Shown here: piece by piece, positions 17,812 to 27,247 of the stretch
How the letters are laid out: the number at the start of each line of letters is the position of its first letter
Position numbering within the stretch: the first letter of the stretch is position 1
From: Nitrospira sp. CG24C
GTDB lineage: Bacteria; Nitrospirota; Nitrospiria; Nitrospirales; Nitrospiraceae
NCBI GenBank assembly: GCA_002869885.2
Contig: NEWR02000018.1
Span: 62,063-126,062, forward strand
Length of the DNA: 64,000 bases
Reading direction: 5' to 3'
Notes under the pieces: generated by a model
The model's input: the letters and a program-made list of their open reading frames with translations, nothing else
The model's database searches: none
Told to the model about the DNA's origin: nothing
Made by a program: the position numbers and the translations under genes

Positions 17812-19173
17812 TCAAGATGGCTGCGGCTCTGTGGGATCGGTGGATTCGGATCGGGCCTGCAGCGCGATCGGTTTGGTCTCGGGGGTGATACGCCCGACAT
17901 CGAGAAGGATAGCGACCAGCATGTCGCTCAGGACGTTCACGCCTGAGCGGGCTCGTGCAATGATCCAATCTACGGTCATTATGAGTGGAATGGCCGCACC
18001 GATGACGTGAGGCGGCAAGCCGGCAGCGGAGAGGACGAGCGGCAGCACGATCATCCCGGCCTCCGGAATGCCGGCGACACCGGCCCCCGCGATCATCGAT
18101 GCGGCGACGATCAGCACCTGGCTGCCCATCGGCAGGTCGAAGCCCAGCGCTTGGGCAAGGAAGAGCGCGGCCATTGCTTCATAGAGGGTGATGCCGTCAT
18201 TGTTGAGGTTGGTGCCGACACAGGCAGCGAGGCGTGCCGATTGAGGCGAGACCTGCATGCGATCAAGGCATCGGAGAGTAACCGGCACGGCAGCGAGGCT
18301 GCTATTGCACGACACGGCAGTCATGATCGCGTCGGCCCCCTGTCCGATGTAGACCTTCGGCGACTTCTTCCCTACCAACCAGGCGACGAGCGGGTAGTAG
18401 CCAAGCGAGTGGATGGCGAGTCCCGCGAGCATGGTGACGAGAAAGATCCAGAGGACGGCGAAGACGCCGATGCCCGCTTTGCCGACGACCTGGGCGACGA
18501 CGCCGAAGACGGCGAGCGGTACTGCGAGGATGATCCATCCAAGGATCTTCACAAGCCAAGAATAGATGTGCTCAATGACCCGCACGAGGGTATGAACGAC
18601 TCCCCGCCCCTGGTCTGCATTACTATGCAAGCGGCGAAGTGTGGCGCCAATGCAGAGGGCCAGGAGGACAACTCCGATGATGTTGCCGCTCGAAAACGGG
18701 GCCATGATGGTGCGGGGAATATAGGACGCAAGGTATTGGATCGGACTCTGCTCCCCGGTCTGCACAGCTGCGGTGGCGCCTGCCGATGGCTTTGAGCTCG
18801 GCACGACGTTCAGCAATTCGTCGACATGGCCTTGCCAGGCCAGACCCGGCTGCCAGGTGTTCATGATCACGAGACCGATCGTCATGGCCACAGAGACGTT
18901 GACGAAGCAGATGAGGAGCAGTTTGGTCCCCTGGCGCAGCGGGAGGCTGGTACGGATAAGCGCATCGAGGATCGCAAAGAAAATGAGCGGGATGGCGAGG
19001 GTCTTGAGCAGCGTAACGAGCAGCAGGCCGAGCCAGCCCAGATCCTCGTTGCGCAGACCGCCCCAATAGGGCGCCTGACCAAAGACCCCGCCAAGCAACG
19101 CGCCACAGGCCACGGCAATGAGCACTTGCGTGTAGAGCGGCAGAGGGATCAAGCGTGGTGCGTCTTGCATCAT
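17812..19173 (-). CDS. Dicarboxylate/amino acid:cation symporter (DAACS family)
   Basis: This 453-residue inner-membrane protein has many hydrophobic segments from the first residues onward (YTQVLIAVACGALLGGVFG). It has the family hallmarks of the re-entrant and TM7-8 region: SCNSSLAAVPVTLRC, the NxxxD-like TNLNNDGITLYEAM and GVAGIPEAGMIVLPLVLSAAGL. These transporters import dicarboxylates or glutamate/aspartate with Na+ or H+. The exact substrate cannot be read by eye. The gene is monocistronic in this window, with a leader-like region downstream and the VanZ-like gene upstream. Confidence 0.9.
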   Translation of the reverse strand: MMQDAPRLIPLPLYTQVLIAVACGALLGGVFGQAPYWGGLRNEDLGWLGLLLVTLLKTLAIPLIFFAILDALIRTSLPLRQGTKLLLICFVNVSVAMTIGLVIMNTWQPGLAWQGHVDELLNVVPSSKPSAGATAAVQTGEQSPIQYLASYIPRTIMAPFSSGNIIGVVLLALCIGATLRRLHSNADQGRGVVHTLVRVIEHIYSWLVKILGWIILAVPLAVFGVVAQVVGKAGIGVFAVLWIFLVTMLAGLAIHSLGYYPLVAWLVGKKSPKVYIGQGADAIMTAVSCNSSLAAVPVTLRCLDRMQVSPQSARLAACVGTNLNNDGITLYEAMAALFLAQALGFDLPMGSQVLIVAASMIAGAGVAGIPEAGMIVLPLVLSAAGLPPHVIGAAIPLIMTVDWIIARARSGVNVLSDMLVAILLDVGRITPETKPIALQARSESTDPTEPQPS

Positions 19174-19265
19174 GGTCGGTTGTGGCCCGCGGATGGTGTA
19201 TCTGGTCTATTTGGTTGGTTTCATTTATCTGGCAGGGATAGCCTTCTCACCCGTCCCGCGGTTTA

Positions 19266-19682
19266 TCATCCCGGCCTGATAGACCGCCAACTCAACGCTC
19301 CGATGACTGCGCCAGTCGTATCGGCCAGCCAATCCAGCCAGCTCGACTCGCGGAATGGGACGAAGAATTGATGTCCTTCATCCGTTATCCCATATAGCGA
19401 CGCCGTGACGATAGCGAAGAGAAGCGCCTGCGACGCGACTTGCCCGCTCACGCCCCAACGGAAGGCCCGGTAGCAGAGGCCTCCAAGCACGGCATACTCT
19501 ACTGCATGCAAGACTTTGTCGCTGATTTCTTCGAACAAGAGAGATGGCAGTTGCTCTTCCGGGTGCGACTGGGACGACAAGTAAAAAATCGTTCCGGCAT
19601 ACAGCGCTACCGGTAGCCAGTACCAGAACACTTGAACCATCACACCTTGCCGAGTTGCGTGACTCACCGTTCTCCTATCCAT
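19266..19682 (-). CDS. VanZ-like membrane protein
   Basis: This is a 138-residue (or 124-residue) membrane protein with about four hydrophobic segments and the VanZ-family motif ISDKVLHAVEYAVLGGLCYR. Towards the C-terminus a DEGHQFFVPFRESSWLDWLA segment is followed by DTTGAVIGAL. The family includes the teicoplanin-resistance accessory VanZ, but most chromosomal members have no known role. The first ATG (19682) has no clear ribosome site. The internal ATG at 19640 follows AAGGTG and may be the true start, dropping 14 residues. No van genes are nearby. Confidence 0.82.
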   Translation of the reverse strand: MDRRTVSHATRQGVMVQVFWYWLPVALYAGTIFYLSSQSHPEEQLPSLLFEEISDKVLHAVEYAVLGGLCYRAFRWGVSGQVASQALLFAIVTASLYGITDEGHQFFVPFRESSWLDWLADTTGAVIGALSWRSIRPG

Positions 19683-19754
19683 CGATTGATTGCATGCCCC
19701 CTAACCCTATGACATACTGACCCTAAGTCCTCAATAACATTCGACTATGCGACT

Positions 19755-21956
19755 ATGAAGACTGCCCGAATCTGTTTTCTCTGGCACATGCATCAACCCT
19801 ATTACACGGACCCGGTCTCGGGGTCTGCCAGTATGCCCTGGGTGCGCCTCCACGCCACCAAAGCCTACTACGATATGGCTTATGGGCTGGAGAAGTTTCC
19901 TGAGATCAAAGCCACGTTCAACTTTACCCCTTCGCTTCTGCGACAGCTGCAAGAAATCGGATCAGGGACGGTGCGCGACCTCTTTCTGGAATATGCGCAG
20001 CGTCCGGCGGCGGACCTCCATCCGGAAGAGAAAGCCTTTCTCGTCCGGCATTTTTTCTCCGCCAATTGGGCCACGATGGTACGCCCCTATCCTCGCTATC
20101 ATGAATTGCTCGTGAAGCGCGGGGCCGACACCTATGGCCGCGACTTGGAGCGCGTGGCGCGGCAATTTTCTACACAGGATCTGCTCGACTTGCAAACCTG
20201 GCACAATCTCGCCTGGTTCGGCTACGGCACGGTCAGCCGCTATCCGCGCCTAGCTGCGCTGCGCGCGAAGAACAAAGGCTTCACGGAAGAGGAGAAACAG
20301 GAGGTCTTGGCCCTCCAACTCGTGGCCGTGCGTGAGATAGTCCCTCTCTATCGGCGACTCATGGAGCGAGAACAGATTGAGCTCACGACGACTCCCTTCT
20401 TTCACCCGATCCTCCCCCTCGTCATCGATACAGACTTCACTCGGCGTGCCAGACCGGATCTCCCCCTCCCCTCGCGATTCCATGCGCCAGAAGATGCGGA
20501 GGCACAGCTGCAACGGGCCGTCGAGTTTCATGCCGCCACATTCGGACGGGCTCCCCTGGGCCTCTGGCCGTCGGAAGGCTCCGTCTGCCCGGAATTGATT
20601 CCAATGTTGCCAAAGGTTGGACTGCGCTGGCTGGCGACCGACGAAGGCATTCTTGCTCGCTCGCTCGACGCAGCCCAGCAACCCTGGCAGCGTGAGCGAG
20701 ACCTCTATCAGCCCTACCGGGTCGGGCAGGATGGCCAAGACATCACGATATTGTTTCGCGACCGGGAAATCTCCGACGCCTTCGGGTTCGTCTATCATAA
20801 GACGACTCCTGAAATGGCCGCCGAGGATGTCCTGCGCCGGCTGCGCCACATCATTTACGAAGCGCCGCAAGAGCAGGTCACCGTCGCGATTGTGCTCGAC
20901 GGGGAAAATCCATGGGAACACTACCACGAGGGAGGCGAACAGTTTCTTTCGCTCCTCTACAAGGCCTGCTCGACCGGCGCGCTCAGTTACGACGGGGTTC
21001 GCGCCACCACCGCGACAATTTCCCAAGCGCTCGAAGCCGCGCCGGCCGCTCGGAGGATCAGCCACCTCCATTCTGGCTCCTGGATCAACCAAGACTACAA
21101 GATCTGGATCGGCCACCAGGAAGATAATCTAGGATGGGATCTGGTGAGTCATACGCGATCCCGTCTCACCGAGATTTCTGCCACGCTTCCCTCGGATCGC
21201 GCGCAAGCCGCCTGGGACGAACTCTATGCCGCCGAAGGCAGCGATTGGTTCTGGTGGTATGGGGACGATTTCGATTGCGGCTACAATGACGAGTTCGATC
21301 GGCTCTTCCGTACCCACCTTCGGAACGTCTGGACGATCGCGGGGCTGACCCCACCGGACCAGTTCAATCAGCCGATCTGTCGTCCCCGAGGCGTGCCTGA
21401 GGCAGACATCGTCACAGCGCCGCTCGCCTTGCTGAACCCCTCCCTGGATGGGCTTGCGACCGATTTTTTCGAGTGGCGCGGAGCCGGCAGGATCGAGACT
21501 CAGCCGCCGCTCGGTGCGATGTGGAAAGCCGAAGGAGTGCTGACCGATATCCAGTTTGGCTGGAATCTTGACCGGTTATATCTCCGCCTTGATCCGGACG
21601 AACAGTCACAACCACGCCAGGCTGAGCTGACGGTCGAGCTGCAGCTGCAGACGCCCGAACATCTCTACCGCCTGTCATTTTCACTCGCGCCGGCTGAACA
21701 GCATCAGTTTCTGCTCTCGCAGAAACTCGTAAACGGATCCTGGCAGGAGATCGGCCCCTATCAATCGATCTGTCATCAGAAGATTATCGAACTGGCTGTG
21801 CCGTTTAAGGACTTACAGCTCACCGCCGACCAGGAAGTCCATATGACCATCTTAGTATTGGAACATCGCTTGGAAGTCGCACGCTACCCGCACCACAAGC
21901 CCGCAACCTTTCTTGTGCCAGGACCGGAATTTGAGGCGAACCTATGGCGCGTCTGA
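19755..21956 (+). CDS. Glycoside hydrolase family 57 (alpha-glucan-acting) enzyme
   Basis: This is a 733-residue cytoplasmic enzyme, with no signal peptide. The N-terminal FLWHMHQPYY is the GH57 start motif. LGLWPSEGSVCPE (about residue 275) contains the probable nucleophile Glu, and IVLDGENPWEHY (about residue 380) the probable acid/base Asp. The last about 160 residues form a separate beta-rich domain. GH57 enzymes act on alpha-1,4 or alpha-1,6 glucans (amylase, branching or amylopullulanase activities); which one applies here is not decidable by eye. The GalT/ADP-glucose-phosphorylase-like gene follows, so the pair probably works on glycogen or its sugar-nucleotide precursor. Confidence 0.9.
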   Translation: MKTARICFLWHMHQPYYTDPVSGSASMPWVRLHATKAYYDMAYGLEKFPEIKATFNFTPSLLRQLQEIGSGTVRDLFLEYAQRPAADLHPEEKAFLVRHFFSANWATMVRPYPRYHELLVKRGADTYGRDLERVARQFSTQDLLDLQTWHNLAWFGYGTVSRYPRLAALRAKNKGFTEEEKQEVLALQLVAVREIVPLYRRLMEREQIELTTTPFFHPILPLVIDTDFTRRARPDLPLPSRFHAPEDAEAQLQRAVEFHAATFGRAPLGLWPSEGSVCPELIPMLPKVGLRWLATDEGILARSLDAAQQPWQRERDLYQPYRVGQDGQDITILFRDREISDAFGFVYHKTTPEMAAEDVLRRLRHIIYEAPQEQVTVAIVLDGENPWEHYHEGGEQFLSLLYKACSTGALSYDGVRATTATISQALEAAPAARRISHLHSGSWINQDYKIWIGHQEDNLGWDLVSHTRSRLTEISATLPSDRAQAAWDELYAAEGSDWFWWYGDDFDCGYNDEFDRLFRTHLRNVWTIAGLTPPDQFNQPICRPRGVPEADIVTAPLALLNPSLDGLATDFFEWRGAGRIETQPPLGAMWKAEGVLTDIQFGWNLDRLYLRLDPDEQSQPRQAELTVELQLQTPEHLYRLSFSLAPAEQHQFLLSQKLVNGSWQEIGPYQSICHQKIIELAVPFKDLQLTADQEVHMTILVLEHRLEVARYPHHKPATFLVPGPEFEANLWRV

Positions 21957-21960
21957 TGCG

Positions 21961-22065
21961 CGTGAAACGTGAAACGCAAAAGAATTGGACTGCCTTTTTC
22001 CATCCAGCGCTTCATATCTTATGTTTCACGTTTCACGTTTCACTTCTCACGCTTTACGCTTTACG
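21961..22065. repeat. Opposed 7-bp-period arrays upstream of the GalT-like gene
   Basis: 21961-21981 is made of CGTGAAA-type heptamers. 22022-22065 is six CGTTTCA/CGCTTTA-type heptamers in the inverted sense, so the two arrays can pair. The array ends in the GGAGGGG ribosome-binding site of the next gene. Confidence 0.85.
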
Positions 22066-22074
22066 GAGGGGAAA

Positions 22075-23079
22075 ATGCCCGATTTAAGACGTGATCCGAT
22101 TGTCGGTCGGTGGGTGATTATTTCGACGGAGCGGAATGCCAGGCCTCACGACTTCGTTCCTGTGCAAGCCGCCCGGCCCTTGGCCGCAACCCTCTGCCCC
22201 TTTTGCCCAGGACAGGAACGGCTGACACCAAAAGAGATCATGGCCTACCGGCCGCAACCTGGCGCACCCAACAACCCGAACTGGACCGTGCGTGTCGTGC
22301 CGAACAAATTCCCCGCACTCCAGGTTGAAGGCAACCTCGACCGCCAAGGCCTTGGCCTCTACGATCGCATGAATGGGATCGGTGCCCATGAAGTCATCAT
22401 CGAGACTCCGAGCCACACGGATAGCCTGGCCGACATGCCGACAAAACGGATCGAGGACGTGCTGTGGGCCTATCGCGATCGCATGATCGATCTGAAAAAA
22501 GACGTGCGGTTCCGCTACATCCTGATTTTCAAGAACCATGGAGCATCAGCCGGCGCGACGTTGGAGCACAGCCACTCACAACTCATCGCCCTGCCGATCA
22601 TCCCCACCAGCGTCATGGAGGAGATCGATGGCTGTCGGGCTCATTATGTTCAGAAAGAGCGCTGCATCTACTGCGACATTATCCGGCAAGATCTCGCTGA
22701 CGGCGATCGCATCGTGGCGGAGAATCCCGAGTTCCTCTGCGTCACCCCCTTTGCCCCGCGCTTTCCCTTTGAAATGTGGATTCTCCCCAAACGACATGCC
22801 GGCTACTTCGAAGAGAGCCAGAAGACGCAATTCGAGTTCCTCGCGCCGATTCTTTCGGAGGCGCTCAGGCGGATGGACAAAGTTCTCGCAAAGCCGTCTT
22901 ATAACTTTATCCTCCATAGTTCCCCCCTCCATGAAAAGACCGGGGATTTCTATCATTGGCACATCGAAATCATTCCAAAACTGACCCACGTAGCGGGATT
23001 CGAATGGGGCACAGGGTTCTATATCAATCCCGTGGCACCGGAAGAGTCGGCGAAGTTTCTGAGGGAGGCATCGCTATAA
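22075..23079 (+). CDS. galT: GalT-like nucleotidyltransferase, probably ADP-glucose phosphorylase type
   Basis: This HIT-superfamily enzyme of 334 residues is set to start at ATG 22075 behind GGAGGGG; an in-frame upstream extension runs through the heptamer repeat and is rejected. Metal cysteines are visible at CPFCPGQ (about residue 40) and CIYCDI (about residue 200). The first active-site motif reads EHSHSQLIALP rather than the HPH of classical GalT. The same HSHSQ form occurs in the plant ADP-glucose phosphorylase relatives of GalT. The second histidine cluster is YHWHIEIIP. Next to a GH57 enzyme, use of ADP-glucose in glycogen metabolism is a reasonable inference. Classical UDP-galactose synthesis is the alternative. 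Confidence 0.85.
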   Translation: MPDLRRDPIVGRWVIISTERNARPHDFVPVQAARPLAATLCPFCPGQERLTPKEIMAYRPQPGAPNNPNWTVRVVPNKFPALQVEGNLDRQGLGLYDRMNGIGAHEVIIETPSHTDSLADMPTKRIEDVLWAYRDRMIDLKKDVRFRYILIFKNHGASAGATLEHSHSQLIALPIIPTSVMEEIDGCRAHYVQKERCIYCDIIRQDLADGDRIVAENPEFLCVTPFAPRFPFEMWILPKRHAGYFEESQKTQFEFLAPILSEALRRMDKVLAKPSYNFILHSSPLHEKTGDFYHWHIEIIPKLTHVAGFEWGTGFYINPVAPEESAKFLREASL

Positions 23080-24462
23080 GTGCCTGTCCGCTTTCGTATC
23101 GAGGATCCGGCGCTCGCTGGATCTCTGCGGCACATTGAACAGCTCATTCGCCGTGCCGGCGGTCGGATGTGGCTGGTCGGCGGCTGTATACGAGACCTCG
23201 TACTTGGCCGGCAACCGCACGATCTGGACATCGAAGTTTCCGGGCTGCCGCCTGGCCAACTCCATACGCTGCTCACCGAACATTTCTCCGTGCAATTCGT
23301 CGGCAAGGCCTTTGGCGTCTTCAAGCTGCAGGGCCTGCCCATCGATATTTCCATTCCCTCCCGCCTGCTCACCGGCAACGAGTCCATCACAGGCCCGCTG
23401 AGACAGTCCGACCCAGACATGGACATCGACGAGGCGCTGGCGCGGCGCGATTTCACCGTGAATGCGATGGCCTGGGATCCGGACACGCTGGAGTTCCACG
23501 ACCCCTTCAACGGCCGGGCCGATCTCGATGCACATGTGCTGCGCCACACCTCGGAACGTTTTACCGAAGATCCGCTCCGCGTCCTGCGCGGCATGCAACT
23601 GGCCGCGCGATTTGGATTGACGGCTGCGCCTGAGACTGTGACTCTCTGCAGCACCCTGACGCAAGACGGGCAACCGAGCGAACGGCTATGGGAGGAATGG
23701 AAGACGCTCCTACTTCAGGGAGTCAAGCCATCATTGGGTCTCCAGTTCTTAAGCGACTGCGGGTGGCTTCGTTTCTATCCGGAACTCGCTGCGCTGCAAG
23801 GCTGCGTGCAAGACCCAATCTGGCACCCGGAAGGCGATGTCTGGATCCACACGCTCCATTGTCTGGACTGGTTCGCCTTGGAATGCACCGGCAACCAACA
23901 GGATGACCTGATTACAGGCCTCGGCATCCTCTGTCATGATTTCGGCAAACCTGTCACGACCACCACGGACTATGGACGCATCACGTCGCGCGGCCACGAT
24001 CAGGAAGGAGAGGCCCCGACGAGACGCTTTCTCGAACGGTTGACGAACCAAGAAGATCTCATCAACGAGGTCATTCCCCTTGTGCTCTGCCACCTCCGCC
24101 CCCGGGCATTGCATGACGCAATGGCCTCAGACAGCGCGGTTCGACGGCTGGCTAAGCAAGTCAAACGGATCGACCGACTGGTGCGGGTTGCGCGGGCCGA
24201 TCATGCTGGCCGGCCGCCAAAACCTTTTGATGGATTTCCTGCAGGCGCCTGGCTGCTGGAGCGTGCACGTAAACTGGACGTTGAAGCCCAGGCCCCCGCC
24301 CCGCTCGTCATGGGTCGCCATCTGCTGGAACTGGGCATGCTGCCGGGACCGCGCCTGGGAGAGATTCTGGACGACTGCTACGAAGCACAGCTCGATGGAC
24401 TGTTCACGACCTTCGACGAGGGTTTGGTCTTCGCAAGAACCAAGCTCCCCTCTATGCATTAA
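23080..24462 (+). CDS. cca: CCA tRNA nucleotidyltransferase with HD domain
   Basis: This 460-residue enzyme adds or repairs the CCA end of tRNAs. The nucleotidyltransferase head has VGGCIRDLVLG followed by the catalytic DLDIEV, then RRDFTVNAMA and the EDPLRVLRGMQLAARF motif of the neck. An HD phosphohydrolase domain follows (LCHDFGKPVT near residue 290, GHDQEGE). The gene starts with GTG immediately after the stop codon of the GalT-like gene, so the two are translationally coupled. Two of the three tRNA genes of the window were checked for CCA on the minus strand and one on the plus; all encode CCA, so the enzyme would mainly repair. Confidence 0.93.
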   Translation: MPVRFRIEDPALAGSLRHIEQLIRRAGGRMWLVGGCIRDLVLGRQPHDLDIEVSGLPPGQLHTLLTEHFSVQFVGKAFGVFKLQGLPIDISIPSRLLTGNESITGPLRQSDPDMDIDEALARRDFTVNAMAWDPDTLEFHDPFNGRADLDAHVLRHTSERFTEDPLRVLRGMQLAARFGLTAAPETVTLCSTLTQDGQPSERLWEEWKTLLLQGVKPSLGLQFLSDCGWLRFYPELAALQGCVQDPIWHPEGDVWIHTLHCLDWFALECTGNQQDDLITGLGILCHDFGKPVTTTTDYGRITSRGHDQEGEAPTRRFLERLTNQEDLINEVIPLVLCHLRPRALHDAMASDSAVRRLAKQVKRIDRLVRVARADHAGRPPKPFDGFPAGAWLLERARKLDVEAQAPAPLVMGRHLLELGMLPGPRLGEILDDCYEAQLDGLFTTFDEGLVFARTKLPSMH

Positions 24463-24496
24463 CGAACGCGAACTCTTTTCTCTCATGTTCTCTTTC

Positions 24497-24527
24497 TTCA
24501 TTTCTCATTTCTTATTTTTACTTTCCC
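24497..24527. repeat. 7-bp-period array (TTCATTT-type)
   Basis: T-rich heptamers (TTCATTT, CTCATTT, CTTATTT, TTACTTT) lie between cca and the ThiS-like gene. Confidence 0.7.
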
Positions 24528-24573
24528 AGAACGCCCCTTGCTCCCCCATGTATCGGCGGCTTATGATCCTCCC

Positions 24574-24768
24574 ATGCAAGTCCAACTGAGCCATCCAGCC
24601 AGAACCGTCGAGGTCAAGGGCCCCAAAAAGGTGAAGGATCTCTTGCGCGAGCTGAATCTCCCCGTCGAGGCTCATCTGGTGATCAAAGGCGATGACCTCG
24701 TCACCGAAGATGAGATGCTCTACGACGGCGATCAGATCGAAGTCCGACCGGTGATCTCGGGCGGCTAA
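24574..24768 (+). CDS. ThiS/MoaD-like sulfur carrier protein
   Basis: This is a 64-residue beta-grasp protein starting MQVQLSHPARTVEV and ending in the Gly-Gly tail (RPVISGG) that is activated by adenylation and then thiocarboxylated in ThiS/MoaD-type carriers. The ATG at 24574 gives the normal compact length; an upstream ATG at 24538 would add 12 residues with no domain support. No thi, moa or E1-like gene is next to it, so whether it serves thiamine, molybdopterin or tRNA thiolation cannot be said. Confidence 0.82.
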   Translation: MQVQLSHPARTVEVKGPKKVKDLLRELNLPVEAHLVIKGDDLVTEDEMLYDGDQIEVRPVISGG

Positions 24769-24875
24769 GGTCCGGCCACTCCAATTCCCTTTTCTCTATC
24801 CACAGACCTAGCCCTGCATCGCAGCCGATGCCAGGCCACACTGTGCACTCTCAATCTCATCTGGGCGGTCTCCCC

Positions 24876-25748
24876 ATGAACCTGTTCATCACCATCTGGA
24901 TCTGGATTCGCCGTCTGATCGTTGCCTGCCTCACCTCCCTGCGTGGCAGCATAGGACGAAGACAGAACCAAAATTCATTTCTCCGCCTATGCCGTCGGCA
25001 ACCGGCTACGCCGCATCGTTGGTTTCACGCCCAGCCGAAACCGAAATGGGTACAACACGAGATTATTCGCTTGAAAGCGCTGATGCCGCAGGCGGGATGT
25101 CGGACAGTAGCCCATCATTTCAATCGCCGGTGGAAATCGAGAAAACAGATGACGGTGAGTAAGACCTATGTCGCAGACACGTGCCGCAAGCACCAGTATC
25201 GGATTCTCGAAGCTCGGCGAAAGTTGAAGCACAAGAATCCAAGACCGATCCCGCGCAATCGGGTGTGGGGCTGCGATCTGCTCATCAAGACGGATCAACA
25301 CGGCCAGCCGCATCTGGCTCTGGCCATTCTCGATCATGCAAGCCGGGCCTGTCTCCGGTTGCAGCGGCTGTCGGATAAATCGTCGTGGACGCTCCTGCAT
25401 GAACTTGTGCAGGCCGTGAAACGGTATGGTCGGCCACAGTTCATCCGCACAGACAATGAGGCCGTCTTGGTGTCTCGTGTGTTTCGATTTGGGCTCTGGC
25501 TCTTGGGCATCCGACAGCAGCGGATTGCACCCGGCTGTCCCTGGCAGAACGGGCGCGTGGAGCGGTTCATCGGAACGGTGAAGAGAGAACTGGCGAGGGA
25601 ATCTGTTGCGGGCGAGCGAGAGATGACCAGGACGTTGTGGGAGATTCGCACCTGGTACAACCATGACCGCCCACATGATCATCTCCAAGGGCGGACACCG
25701 GTGGAGGTGTGGGCCGGGATCGATGTGTTCGCGGCAAAGCCGGGCTAA
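24876..25748 (+). mobile_element. IS element transposase with integrase-core (DDE) domain
   Basis: The protein (about 290 residues from ATG 24876, or 306 from 24828) has an N-terminal helix-turn-helix-like part and an rve catalytic core. The core has acidic residues in RVWGCDLLIKTD (D), FIRTDNEAV (D) and QNGRVERFIGTVKREL (E). The C-terminal YNHDRPHDHLQGRTPVEVW is typical of IS481/IS3-like transposases. The frame is intact. I could not find convincing terminal inverted repeats or a target duplication by eye. The downstream flank (25757-25795) has an unusual 8-bp-period GGGAT/GGGGT repeat. Confidence 0.85.
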
Positions 25749-25756
25749 GGACAACG

Positions 25757-25795
25757 GGATAAGGGGATAGCGGGGTAACGGGTGAAGCGAAATAC
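25757..25795. repeat. 8-bp-period G-rich array after the transposase
   Basis: Degenerate units GGGATAAG, GGGATAGC, GGGGTAAC and GGGTGAAG follow the transposase stop codon. It resembles the heptamer arrays but with a period of 8. Confidence 0.6.
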
Positions 25796-25924
25796 AGTTG
25801 TCCGGCGAGGTGCGCCAGAAATTGTCCAGAGAAGACGGTGGCGGGATACAAAGAGGTCGAACAGCAGAAGAAACCGAGAAGGGATGATGAAATAGTTCCG
25901 GTCAATGAGAGGAAATCGGCTCGG

Positions 25925-27112
25925 TCAGCGTGAAACGTCGTGGCGAGTCGAGCCGAACGGCTCTACCGGACAGGCGGACGGGACAACAGGTCCTTCGAAG
26001 AAGGAGGGCTCAAGTTGCACGTTAAACGTATAGGTCTCGATAGCCATCTTCGTGTCCTTGGACTCCTCATAAAGAAAGCCAAGGTAATCTCTTATTTTGA
26101 GTTCAGTCGGACGCGCTTTGAGGATCTGGGTCAGTTGATCGATAGCCTTGGGATAATCCTTCTCTTCCCCATGCAGAAGCGCCAAACGAAGCTGCGCATC
26201 GAGATCCGCAGGATCTTCTGCCAGCAAATCGTTCAATTCTTTCCTGGCGCCCTGATAATCCTTTGCGCTCACATAGAGCCGAACCAGCTGGTGCCGGATA
26301 TCCCGGTTTCGAGGATTCACCGTCTGGAGATATTTCCGTAACACAGCGACCGCTCGATCCTGGGCCTGCCGCGACTCATAGATCGAGGCGAGTGCGTGAT
26401 AGGCCGGTTCAAACGAGGCATTGACTGCAATCGCCTGCTCCAAACTCGCCGCCGCCTCTTCCCCTTTCCCTGTATCGAGGAGCATCCGCCCCAAATGATA
26501 ATGGCCGACGGCAGATTGGGGGGCCCGTACCAAACCGGCTCGAATAGCCCGTTCCGCATCTGGTTGCCGCTTCAGACTCAGAAGCAACAGACCCTGAGTG
26601 AAATAGGGATCACCGGAAGTTGGATCGAGATCGATCGCGCGATCCAACAGTTTCACCGCACGCTCTCCTTGCCCCGCACTCGCTAAAATACCTGCCATCT
26701 TCGTGAGTAGCTGACTGTCTTGGCTCGATCCCTCTGCCACTTGGTCCGCATAACGTATGGCATTGGGCATATCGCCCAGCGAAAAATAGAGACCGGCCAG
26801 CCGGGCTTTCACAGACTGGGAGGCCGGATCAGCTTTCAGCGCAGCCTGATATTCCTGAATCGCACGATCCATATCCTGCGCAAGCTCGGCTTGGTACCCC
26901 AGCATGAAATGATAGGACGCGGCAGCATCGGGGGGATGAATCGATGGCGTAGCCTTCGCGGTACCGACAGCGGCGAGTATCCTGTCAGGCGTCTGATGCC
27001 CGGCAGAGCAGGCTACGAGTACCAAGGAAATCAGCGCACACATCACTCCACCACACGCTGTAAGACCTCGGCTGTTCGCCGTTCGGCTCGGCATGAAGCT
27101 TGTTGTGCGCAC
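25925..27112 (-). CDS. TPR-repeat lipoprotein
   Basis: This 395-residue protein has an N-terminal hydrophobic segment and a lipobox (ISLVLVACSAG), so it is probably anchored in a membrane and faces the periplasm. At least seven tetratricopeptide repeats follow (for example YHFMLGYQAELAQDMDRA, GDPYFTQGLLLLSLKRQP and YKLG-like helices), which points to a scaffold for protein contacts. An alternative ATG six residues in is also possible. It lies 135 bp downstream of dnaB on the same strand, separated by a perfect 12-bp inverted repeat. The exact role is unknown; relatives occur in envelope biogenesis and secretion systems. Confidence 0.85.
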   Translation of the reverse strand: MRTTSFMPSRTANSRGLTACGGVMCALISLVLVACSAGHQTPDRILAAVGTAKATPSIHPPDAAASYHFMLGYQAELAQDMDRAIQEYQAALKADPASQSVKARLAGLYFSLGDMPNAIRYADQVAEGSSQDSQLLTKMAGILASAGQGERAVKLLDRAIDLDPTSGDPYFTQGLLLLSLKRQPDAERAIRAGLVRAPQSAVGHYHLGRMLLDTGKGEEAAASLEQAIAVNASFEPAYHALASIYESRQAQDRAVAVLRKYLQTVNPRNRDIRHQLVRLYVSAKDYQGARKELNDLLAEDPADLDAQLRLALLHGEEKDYPKAIDQLTQILKARPTELKIRDYLGFLYEESKDTKMAIETYTFNVQLEPSFFEGPVVPSACPVEPFGSTRHDVSR

Positions 27113-27157
27113 TCGGACGATCCTCTCTGTGGATTTAGGGTAACTGCCCAGGGGTTC

Positions 27158-27198
27158 AGGCTGAAGGCTGAAGACCGAAGCCTAAAAGCCTTCAGCCT
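27158..27198. terminator. Perfect 12-bp inverted repeat downstream of dnaB
   Basis: AGGCTGAAGGCT (27158-27169) and AGCCTTCAGCCT (27187-27198) are exact reverse complements and also show 7-bp periodicity. The position between dnaB and the TPR lipoprotein gene suits a terminator or processing hairpin, but there is no U-tract. Confidence 0.5.
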
Positions 27199-27247
27199 AT
27201 CTACCTGGCGTAGCTCAGAAAGATTATACGAGTGGGGTGACACAGGG

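Noticed and set aside
27213-27245. tRNA-like start (GGCGTAGCTCAG)
   Set aside because: No pairing acceptor, anticodon arm or T-arm follows.
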